The notes beneath the pieces were generated by a model. It ran no database searches. It was given only the letters and a program-made list of their open reading frames with translations, and was not told the DNA's origin. Position numbers and translations under genes: made by a program. Below, in pieces: positions 8,106 to 15,426 of a stretch of 64,000 nt of DNA. Every line of letters begins with the position of its first letter. The stretch's first letter is position 1. Source of the stretch: UKL13-2 sp036394575 (lineage in GTDB: Bacteria; Pseudomonadota; Gammaproteobacteria; Burkholderiales; Usitatibacteraceae); contig DASWEY010000016.1 in the NCBI GenBank assembly GCA_036394575.1, positions 29,398 through 93,397 of the forward strand, read 5' to 3'.

Positions 8106-9782
8106 CTAGCCGCCATATCCAGGAATCTCGCTGTCATCCACCTGATCGATTTGCGCAGGATCCAGAAACTGCTGCGCATACCTGAGATAGACCTTTTCCC
8201 GCACAAAGGTATCGAACAAATCGGGGTCGATATGGCCGTTCAGCTTCAATTTGCCGAGTATGGCCAGTGATTCGCTCAGTGTCTTGCCGACCTTGTAAGG
8301 GCGATCCTTGGCGGTAAGGGCCTCGAAGATATCGGCAATGCCCATGGTGCGCGCCTGCACACTCATCTGCTCGCGCGTAAGTCCACGCGGATATCCCTTG
8401 CCGTCCATGCGCTCATGGTGGCCGCCGGCGTATTCCGGGACGTTCTTGAGATGCTTCGGCCAAGGCAGGGCTTCCAGCATCTTGATGGTGGCATCGATAT
8501 GGTGGTTGATGATTTCGCGTTCCGGCTGCGTGAGGGTGCCGTAGGGGATATTGAGATTGTCTTTTTCTTCCTTTGACAGGAAAGCGGTTATTTCACCCAG
8601 CTCATTGCGAAATGGATAGCTGGCGATACGGTTGACCCGCGCCTGGTCCTCGGCGCTCATGCGCTCGCCGCCGATATTCATGCGCCGCAGGAATTCGCGG
8701 TCGTCGTCAAGTTGCCTGACACGCGATTCGAAGTCCGATTTGGCCCGCTGTGCCGAGGCTTCATCGCCCATGTCCCGGGCCGCTGTTTTTGCGCGCAGCA
8801 TCTCCAGTTCCGCATCGCGCTTGAGGATCTCGAAGCGCTGCGAAATGAAACCGATACGGTCAAATATGGTTTCGAGCTTGGTGGCCTTGTCGACCACATG
8901 AACCGGCGTGGTGATCTTGCCGCAATCATGCAACAGGCCGGCAATTTTCAGTTCATAGCGGTCCTTGTCGCTCATGCGGAAATCCGCCAGCGGTCCCGTC
9001 GTTTCTTTGGCAGCGGCTTCCGCCAGCATCATCGTCAGGGTGGGCACACGCTTGCAATGCCCGCCGGTGTAGGGGGATTTTTCGTCGATGGCGGTATTGA
9101 TCAGTTCGATCAGCGATTCAAACAGCGCTTCGAGCTGCGTGATCAGCATGCGATTGGTCAGCGCGATGGCCGCTTGCGAAGCCAGTGACTCGGCGAGGCG
9201 CTGATCCTCGACGGTAAACGGCACCACCTTGCCGTCGCCATCCAGCGCATTCAGCAACTGCAGCACGCCGATGATTTCGCCCTCGTGATTCTGCATGGGA
9301 ATGGTCAGAAACGAGGTCGAGCGATAGCCGGTTTTCTTGTCGAAGTTACGCGTGCCGGAAAAATCAAAGCCATCCGCGATATACGCGTCCGCGATGTTTA
9401 CGCTCTCGGCATGCAGCGCGGCATAGGCCGCGATCATCGAGTTGTTGGCGGATCCGTCGGCCTGGTGCAGCGGAATGGGGTAGAAGGGAACAGGCGTTCC
9501 GCTGGTGCCGCCCATTTTGATGCCAAGACTGTCGTTGAGCACGATCTCGAACTTGAGCTTGTCGTCAAGCAGGCGGTACAATGTGCCGCCATCGGCATTG
9601 GTGATGTTTTTCGCGGCGCCCAGAATCGTTTCCAGCAGCCGGTTGATGTCGCGTTCCTTCGACAGGGCCACACCGACCTGGTTGAGATACTCGAGCGAAG
9701 TGAATAAGCGTTCCTGTGGCGCGCTGCCTTGCAGCGCGACAAACCGGCGGCTGATCGCAGTGGCGTCGGCGGGCGCGGTCAT
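8106..9782 (-). CDS. GAF and HD-GYP domain protein, probable c-di-GMP phosphodiesterase, 558 aa
   Basis: Residues about 39-210 form a GAF sensory domain. The HD motif is at 285-289 (HDCGK) and the GYP-type motif HHERMDGKGYP at 455-465. These are the metal-binding and signature residues of HD-GYP phosphodiesterases that hydrolyse cyclic di-GMP. Between HD and the next conserved His-rich segment lie about 100 extra, charged residues (about 310-410) with a coiled-coil look; typical HD-GYP domains are more compact. The start codon overlaps the end of the upstream ATPase gene by four bases, so the two are translationally coupled. Likely cytoplasmic, with no membrane segment. Activity is inferred. 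Confidence 0.88.
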   Translation of the reverse strand: MTAPADATAISRRFVALQGSAPQERLFTSLEYLNQVGVALSKERDINRLLETILGAAKNITNADGGTLYRLLDDKLKFEIVLNDSLGIKMGGTSGTPVPFYPIPLHQADGSANNSMIAAYAALHAESVNIADAYIADGFDFSGTRNFDKKTGYRSTSFLTIPMQNHEGEIIGVLQLLNALDGDGKVVPFTVEDQRLAESLASQAAIALTNRMLITQLEALFESLIELINTAIDEKSPYTGGHCKRVPTLTMMLAEAAAKETTGPLADFRMSDKDRYELKIAGLLHDCGKITTPVHVVDKATKLETIFDRIGFISQRFEILKRDAELEMLRAKTAARDMGDEASAQRAKSDFESRVRQLDDDREFLRRMNIGGERMSAEDQARVNRIASYPFRNELGEITAFLSKEEKDNLNIPYGTLTQPEREIINHHIDATIKMLEALPWPKHLKNVPEYAGGHHERMDGKGYPRGLTREQMSVQARTMGIADIFEALTAKDRPYKVGKTLSESLAILGKLKLNGHIDPDLFDTFVREKVYLRYAQQFLDPAQIDQVDDSEIPGYGG

Positions 9783-12151
9783 TTAATCGCGACAGCCCTC
9801 ACCTGTTTCATATCGGTTACGCCCATCATCACTTTCTCCATGCCATCCATCTTCAGCGTGGTCATGCCCTCCTCCACGCTTTTGACGAAAATATCGGCAA
9901 CGCGCGCTTTTTCCTGCACCTGCTTTTTGACCGCCTCGCTGGCCACCATCAGCTCATGCAGGCCGACGCGGCCCTTGTAACCGCTACCGCCGCAGACATC
10001 ACAGCCTTTGGCGCGGAAGAAGGTAAGCTTGCCATCCTTGCCATACTCCTTCAGCCAATAATCGTAGAGCTTCTTGGCCTCGCCCTGCGGGTCTTTCTTC
10101 CAGGGTTCGGTTTGGCGCAAGTCCGCGGTGTACTCGTTCATGAACTGCTTGAGCTCCTCGGCGTCGGGCGTATAGGGCTCCTTGCATTTGCACAGACGTT
10201 TGGCCAGGCGCTGCGCCAGGATGCCGATCAGCGCGTCGGCGAAGTTGAACGGGTCCATACCCATATCGAGCAGCCGCGTGATCGCCTCGGGCGCCGAATT
10301 GGTGTGCAGCGTGGCGAACACCAGATGGCCGGTCAAGGATGCTTCGATACCGATGTGTGTGGTTTCGGCATCGCGCATCTCGCCGACCATGATGATGTCC
10401 GGGTCGGCGCGCAGGAAGGCTTTCATCACCGCCGGGAAATCGATCACCTTGCGATTGACCTGCACCTGACGCAAACCCTTCTGCGTGATCTCCACCGGGT
10501 CTTCGGCAGTCCAGATCTTGGTGTCGGGCGTATTGAGGGAACCCAGCACCGAGTGCAGGGTGGTGGTCTTGCCGGAGCCGGTCGGACCGCAGACGAAGAA
10601 CAGGCCGTAGGGCTTCGACACCGCCTTGACCAGGTTTTCCTTGTTCTTGCTGGTGAGCCCCAGCTTGTCCAGCGGGATCGGCTCGCCGGCGGCGAGAATA
10701 CGCATCACCACGTCTTCCACGCCACCAGCGGTGGGAATAGTGGCGACACGCAATTCGATATCGAGCGGGCCGTACTTCTTGAACATGATCTTGCCGTCCT
10801 GCGGCTTGCGCTTCTCCGAAATATCAAGGTCGCACATGATCTTCAGACGCGCCGTCAGGGCATTGCGGTAGCTTGAAGGCACCTCGATATAATTGGAAAG
10901 GGTGCCGTCCTTGCGAAAGCGCACGCCGGTCTTGCCCTTGCCGGGCAGCGGTTCGATGTGAATATCGGATGCACCCTGGTTATAGGCATCGACAATGATC
11001 TTGTTCACCAGTTTGACGAGCTCATTGTCCGCCGCGGCCGATACTTCATCCGGGCCGATCTCTCCGGCCTCGGCATCGTCGTCCATCGTCGACAACAGAT
11101 CGCCGATATCCTCCGATGTCATGCCGTCTGCGCCGAAGAACTGGTTCAAGGTGAGCGTGAAATCGCGTCCGGTACAGACCTTGTAGACCGGCTTCAGCTT
11201 GGGAAAAATATTCTCCACCACGCGCGAACTCTTTACATGTTCGGGGTCGGTGGTCATCACCAGCAGACCCGCCTTGCTGTCTTCGATGGGCAGCCAGTTG
11301 GAAGACTCCGCGTAGTCTTTCTTCAGGTTCTTGAGCAAATCGATGGGCTTGATGCGATCCGCCTTGAAAGGCTCGTACTCGACACCGAAAAACTTGCCCA
11401 GGGCGCCGCCGATCGAGGCCGGCTTGACCTGGAATTCATCGATCAGGATATCCTCGACATTCTTGTTCTTGCGCCGTGCCGTGCGCGTTGCCAGTTCGAG
11501 TTCACCCTCGGAAATGACGTTATCGACCACCAGGTATTCGAACTTGGACTTGACCTGCCCGGGAATCTGCTGCCTGACGCGGAAGGCGATCGCCAGCGTC
11601 TTGGCGAGCTCGTTCATGCCCTCCTCAGAGAGCTGCGGGAACGGTGTGCCCGGCAAATGATTGATCACCTGGATGACGCCGAGCAGATCGTTGCCGCTGT
11701 CGCCGCCAAGGATGGAAGCGACCATCATCTGCTTGGTGCGATAGCCGGTACGCTGGTCGACCGCCTTCAGGAATGCGAGGTTGGGCGAATAACTTTTGAG
11801 CTCGGCGTCGTCGTAGACATCCTTGATGTTCATGAACCGCTTGTTGAGCGCGCAGCAGCCGGCGATCGAATTTTCCGAGATCGGCAGCTTGATGTCCTTG
11901 AACGAATTCAGGCCGGACTTGACCTTGGAGACGATCGATTGCGCGTCCTCTGACAAGGTGTAGATGGTCAGACGGTCGGCATCGAACAACTGGCAAATAT
12001 CGCGGGTCACGTCGAGCATGATCTCGTCGATATTGGCCGTCGAGTGGATGCGGTTCATCACCGCCTGCAGTTTTTTGGAAAACGCCAGCTTCGATGATAT
12101 GTCCGCCACATTGGCGGCCCCGCCCGTCTTGGGTTCCAGTACTGCACTCAT
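9779..12151 (-). CDS. GAF-MshEN-GspE/PilB-type ATPase, 790 aa
   Basis: The order is a GAF domain (about 40-190), a MshEN/GspE N-terminal region (about 200-345), then a secretion/pilus ATPase core. Walker A GPTGSGKT is at 522-529, Walker B DPDIIMVGE at 583-591, and the His-box region THIGIEASLTGHLVFATLHT follows. CKC at 654-656 and CDVC at 717-720 give the tetra-Cys zinc site of PilB/GspE assembly ATPases. MshEN domains in this family can bind c-di-GMP. No other type II secretion or pilus assembly gene is next to it except the pilin. The N-terminal GAF is unusual and suggests ligand control. It is coupled to the HD-GYP gene by a 4-base overlap. Confidence 0.9.
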   Translation of the reverse strand: MSAVLEPKTGGAANVADISSKLAFSKKLQAVMNRIHSTANIDEIMLDVTRDICQLFDADRLTIYTLSEDAQSIVSKVKSGLNSFKDIKLPISENSIAGCCALNKRFMNIKDVYDDAELKSYSPNLAFLKAVDQRTGYRTKQMMVASILGGDSGNDLLGVIQVINHLPGTPFPQLSEEGMNELAKTLAIAFRVRQQIPGQVKSKFEYLVVDNVISEGELELATRTARRKNKNVEDILIDEFQVKPASIGGALGKFFGVEYEPFKADRIKPIDLLKNLKKDYAESSNWLPIEDSKAGLLVMTTDPEHVKSSRVVENIFPKLKPVYKVCTGRDFTLTLNQFFGADGMTSEDIGDLLSTMDDDAEAGEIGPDEVSAAADNELVKLVNKIIVDAYNQGASDIHIEPLPGKGKTGVRFRKDGTLSNYIEVPSSYRNALTARLKIMCDLDISEKRKPQDGKIMFKKYGPLDIELRVATIPTAGGVEDVVMRILAAGEPIPLDKLGLTSKNKENLVKAVSKPYGLFFVCGPTGSGKTTTLHSVLGSLNTPDTKIWTAEDPVEITQKGLRQVQVNRKVIDFPAVMKAFLRADPDIIMVGEMRDAETTHIGIEASLTGHLVFATLHTNSAPEAITRLLDMGMDPFNFADALIGILAQRLAKRLCKCKEPYTPDAEELKQFMNEYTADLRQTEPWKKDPQGEAKKLYDYWLKEYGKDGKLTFFRAKGCDVCGGSGYKGRVGLHELMVASEAVKKQVQEKARVADIFVKSVEEGMTTLKMDGMEKVMMGVTDMKQVRAVAIK

Positions 12152-12214
12152 AGCTCGCTCACCTCGTTACCCTTGCGGATTGCTTCCCATTCCAGACAAG
12201 CCCAGCCTCAGTTG

Positions 12215-12979
12215 CTATAGCTGAAACTCGTGGCCGTTTTCCAGCATGCGCGGTTTCCACTTCGCCGCCTCTTTTTCAATTTCACTCATCGTCAGCTGCA
12301 CCTCACCCGGCTTCAGATGAGTCACGAATACTTCGACGGGCCGCTTGAGTTTGGACAACTCGCTGGCCAGCATGCTGGGACACAAATGCTTGGACGCCAC
12401 CGCAATGCTGCGCTCCTTGTTCGAGAATGCAGTCTCGACCACCAGGTATTTCAGATTGGCGGTGGCGTTCGCGACCTCCCACAGCGCATCGTTGACGGTG
12501 GTATCTCCGCTGAACAGAAAACTCGCCTTGCCGCTATCGACCAGATAGCCAACGGCGGGAACCACATGATTGGCCGGCACCGCGGTGAACTTGCGCCCCC
12601 CCAGATCGACCGTGCTGCCCACCGTCAGCTCGCTGTAAACCATGAACGGCTTGTCACTATCCGGAATCTGCGAAAAATCCGGCCAGATTTTCCAATTGAA
12701 AAGATGGTCTTTCAACACCTGCAGTGTGGCTGCAGTGGAGTGCACGGTCACCGGCTTGTCGCGCATCCAGCACACAGTGTCCACCATGAAGGGAATGCTG
12801 GTGACGTGATCGAGGTGGGCGTGGGTGATAAAGATGTGGTCGATTTTCGCCAACTGCTCGATCGACAGATCGCCCACACCGGTACCTGCGTCAATGAGTA
12901 TATCGTCATCGACCAGCATCGATGTAGTGCGCAGATCCCCCCCGATCCCACCACTGCACCCCAGAACTTTGATTCGCAT
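12215..12979 (-). CDS. Class II 3',5'-cyclic-nucleotide phosphodiesterase-like metallo-beta-lactamase fold protein, 254 aa
   Basis: The first strand MRIKVLGCSGG and the motif HAHLDH at residues 53-58 mark a zinc-dependent metallo-beta-lactamase fold. Length and layout, including NHVVPAVGYLVD and FVTHLKPGEV, fit the class II cAMP phosphodiesterase family. It would hydrolyse cAMP or another cyclic nucleotide. It lies 63 bases upstream of the GAF-ATPase gene on the same strand, so a shared signalling operon is likely. It has no signal peptide. The substrate is not certain, because tRNase Z-like relatives share the motif. Confidence 0.75.
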   Translation of the reverse strand: MRIKVLGCSGGIGGDLRTTSMLVDDDILIDAGTGVGDLSIEQLAKIDHIFITHAHLDHVTSIPFMVDTVCWMRDKPVTVHSTAATLQVLKDHLFNWKIWPDFSQIPDSDKPFMVYSELTVGSTVDLGGRKFTAVPANHVVPAVGYLVDSGKASFLFSGDTTVNDALWEVANATANLKYLVVETAFSNKERSIAVASKHLCPSMLASELSKLKRPVEVFVTHLKPGEVQLTMSEIEKEAAKWKPRMLENGHEFQL

Positions 12980-13208
12980 TTAGGCCTCGTGCGCTTGCGG
13001 ATAGCAGACTCTTGGCTTTTGCTGATCGTTGACCGCGACATGCATGCGGATGACGACGCAATCTTGATGACAGCCTTGATATTACAGCGATTATGCGGGT
13101 TCGGCTTGCCAAAAGCTGTGTTCAACCGCACAGCATGGTCGGCACATGTTGGCGTTTCGCGCTTACGATATGTCTACTCGACGGCGGATTGCCGTTCCAT
13201 AACGACAG

Positions 13209-13239
13209 CGGCGCACCACGCTTATACGTCAGTGCGCCG
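13209..13239. repeat. Inverted repeat between FHA and phosphodiesterase genes
   Basis: CGGCGCAC (13209-13216) and GTGCGCCG (13232-13239) form an 8-bp stem with a 15-base loop. It is downstream of the FHA gene and has no T tract. It may lower read-through into the phosphodiesterase gene. The rest of 12980-13267 shows no gene. Confidence 0.45.
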
Positions 13240-13267
13240 CGCATCGCATTCATGCGTACAGGCCGTT

Positions 13268-14062
13268 CTACGGCTTGAAGAAAAATTCCATTTTCACGCC
13301 GGCAATCTCGATCAGGTCATGATCGGTCAGCTGCAGCGCCTGGCCGCCCATCGCGGTGCCATTGATAGTCGGGAAATTTGCGCCCTCGACATGGGTGATG
13401 AAGAATCCATTGGGGCGGCGCGTGATGACGGCGACCTGAACGCCGGGCTTGCCGATCGTGGTGAGATTCTTGGTCAGATCGAGGGTGCGCCCGGCAGCCG
13501 CGCCGGACAGTACCTGAATGGCGGCTTCTCGCGCGGTCGGCGAAGCCGCAGCGGGCGTCGATGCAGCGGCGGCGGCAGGTGCTGTCGTCGTCGTTGCAGC
13601 AGGCGCCGCCGTTGCTGCAGGCGTAGCGACTGGCGCAGGTGCCGTTGCAGGTGTGGTGAGCGGTTTCAGATTGGTCTGCGTATCCGATGAAGGCTTGGCC
13701 GCCTCGGCCGCCACCGACGGCGGCTTGCGGATAATCATCGTTCGTTCGAAATCCTGCGCGCTGGCCTGCGCCGGCGCGTCGTTGAAATACTTCAACTTGT
13801 GCTTGCCGATTTCGATCACATCGTTGTTCTGCAGAAAATGTTTCTTGATGGGTTTGCCGTTGACCAGCGTCCCATTGGTCGAGTTCAGATCCTCGATGAA
13901 CGAATCGTTCAGGATGGTGATGATCGCCGCGTGCTCGCCGGACACGGCGAGGTTGTCCACCTGGATATCGTTATGCGGCTTGCGGCCGAGCGTGGTTCGC
14001 TCTTTGTTGAGCGAAATCTCTTTCAGCACCGTGCCATCGACACTCAAGATCAGTTTTGCCAT
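13268..14062 (-). CDS. Double FHA-domain protein, 264 aa
   Basis: The first forkhead-associated domain covers about residues 1-95, with TTLGRKPHNDIQ, SGEHAAI and DLNSTNGTLVNG as the phosphothreonine-binding loops. A Pro/Ala/Thr-rich linker of about 75 residues follows. The second, more divergent FHA domain covers about 185-262 and ends in MEFFFKP. FHA domains bind phosphothreonine peptides and often scaffold Ser/Thr kinase signalling. The PP2C phosphatase gene lies 103 bases upstream on the same strand. No kinase gene is present in the window. Cytoplasmic. Confidence 0.88.
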   Translation of the reverse strand: MAKLILSVDGTVLKEISLNKERTTLGRKPHNDIQVDNLAVSGEHAAIITILNDSFIEDLNSTNGTLVNGKPIKKHFLQNNDVIEIGKHKLKYFNDAPAQASAQDFERTMIIRKPPSVAAEAAKPSSDTQTNLKPLTTPATAPAPVATPAATAAPAATTTTAPAAAAASTPAAASPTAREAAIQVLSGAAAGRTLDLTKNLTTIGKPGVQVAVITRRPNGFFITHVEGANFPTINGTAMGGQALQLTDHDLIEIAGVKMEFFFKP

Positions 14063-14165
14063 GGTCTTAACCCTAAGAAATTACTTTCAGATGCGATGGT
14101 ATCGCCGCACCGTGCGGATGCGGCATACCGTTAAGCCGTTATTTTACGACTGCCCGTCCTTGAAG

Positions 14166-14990
14166 CTATGCAAACCATGACTTTATCCGCGCCCAGAAGC
14201 CGCGTTCAACCGCAAAGTCCGACACAACCCTGATCAGCATGACGGAAATATTGTCCCGTCCGCCCGCATCATTTGCCGCCTGCACCAGCTGCTGCGCCGT
14301 CAGGTCGAGGTTGGAGCGCAGCGCAATCAGCGTCATCTGGATCTCCTCGTCCTCGATCATATCGTTCAGGCCATCGGAGCAAAGAAGATAAATATCGTCC
14401 TCGAGCACCTCATAGCTGTGAATTTCCGCCTCGACCTCGGGATCGATACCCAACGCACGGGTGACCAGGTTCTTGTTGTGCGATTGGCGCGCATCTTCCC
14501 TGCTGATCAGACCGGAATCGATCTGCTCCTGCAGCAGCGAGTGATCGCGCGTCACCTGCTCCAGCACATCGTCGCGCATCCGGTACAGGCGCGAATCGCC
14601 GATATGACCGACCGTCAGGAAATTGTCGTAAAAAATGCAAGCCACCAGCGTGGTGCCCATGCCTGCGCATTGGGGGTCTCTTTGCGCCGCCTCGAAAATG
14701 GCGGTATTCGCCTGCGTAACCTGTTGCTGCAGCAATTGTTGCGACAATGCCGAAGCCTGCTCGCGATCCAAACTCTTTAGCGCATCCTTGGTCCACACTT
14801 CGGCCAAGCCGGTTGCAATCAGCGAAGTCGCCATGCCGCTGGCCACCTCGCCGGCGTTGTAGCCGCCCATGCCGTCCGCAAGTACCACCACGCCGATAGC
14901 CGGCCTGGATTCCACGCAGTCTTCATTGTGCCCACGGACTTTGCCGGGGTCAGTCATGCTTATGATTTGCAGGGCATCAGTAATCGCCAC
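14166..14990 (-). CDS. PP2C-family Ser/Thr protein phosphatase (Stp1-like), 274 aa
   Basis: PP2C metal-site motifs are visible: DPGKVRGHNEDC near the N-terminus, VVLADGMGGYNAGE, VGHIGDSRLYR, LLCSDGLNDM and the C-terminal GGRDNISVMLIRV. The enzyme removes phosphate from Ser/Thr residues using two metal ions. The start is GTG at 14988-14990 with GGGAGG five bases upstream. It is the first gene of the minus-strand signalling block and diverges from aceE across 436 bases. With the FHA protein it forms half of a phospho-signalling module whose kinase is elsewhere. Confidence 0.9.
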   Translation of the reverse strand: MAITDALQIISMTDPGKVRGHNEDCVESRPAIGVVVLADGMGGYNAGEVASGMATSLIATGLAEVWTKDALKSLDREQASALSQQLLQQQVTQANTAIFEAAQRDPQCAGMGTTLVACIFYDNFLTVGHIGDSRLYRMRDDVLEQVTRDHSLLQEQIDSGLISREDARQSHNKNLVTRALGIDPEVEAEIHSYEVLEDDIYLLCSDGLNDMIEDEEIQMTLIALRSNLDLTAQQLVQAANDAGGRDNISVMLIRVVSDFAVERGFWARIKSWFA

Positions 14991-15426
14991 GTTGCCTCCC
15001 GCAACACTGTCTCATTCTGCTTTTGCTATTGCACAACTATCCCGATCACGTCTTAAGGTCACGTTCGTGGGTTAGCGCCTGTTTTGGTCTTCTGCTACCG
15101 CTATGCCTGTCCATGCTGAACATAGCATTAAATGCTCGCATTTATAATAGCTTAAAAACTCTTTTTAATAAACCTTTCCGGAACGACATCAATGTCATTG
15201 ATTTTTAAATGGAAATTGAAAAATTAGACTTGCCGCCGCCAATCCCCGCGAAACCCGAATGCCATCGCCGCAGAGTTTTACCCGCGATCGCATTCAAGCT
15301 GCCGAATTCGACACATTGCCACGCAAATGGCAAAAGTACTTTTCCCCGGCGCCAAGTAGCATGATTGATGGGAATGCGGTCTAATACCGGAGACATAAAA
15401 TACGACAAAAATCAGAGGAGAAGTAT
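14991..15426. other. Divergent regulatory region between PP2C and aceE
   Basis: These 436 bases hold no convincing gene. The centre (about 15110-15210) is AT-rich and holds two perfect palindromes and a TATAAT at 15143-15148. Promoters for both directions are expected here. The aceE ribosome site GAGGAG lies at 15416-15421. Confidence 0.6.
15129..15202. promoter_or_regulatory. Two perfect palindromes upstream of aceE, candidate operators
   Basis: TAAATGC-TC-GCATTTA (15129-15144) overlaps a TATAAT at 15143-15148. ATCAATG-T-CATTGAT (15188-15202) follows about 45 bases later. Symmetric sites of this size beside a candidate -10 box are what a dimeric repressor such as a GntR-type pyruvate regulator would bind. 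No regulator gene is adjacent and the assignment is inference. Confidence 0.5.

Noticed and set aside
12980..13267. Short frames on both strands in the gap between phosphodiesterase and FHA genes
   Set aside because: They have no ribosome site, poor codon use and no recognisable motif.
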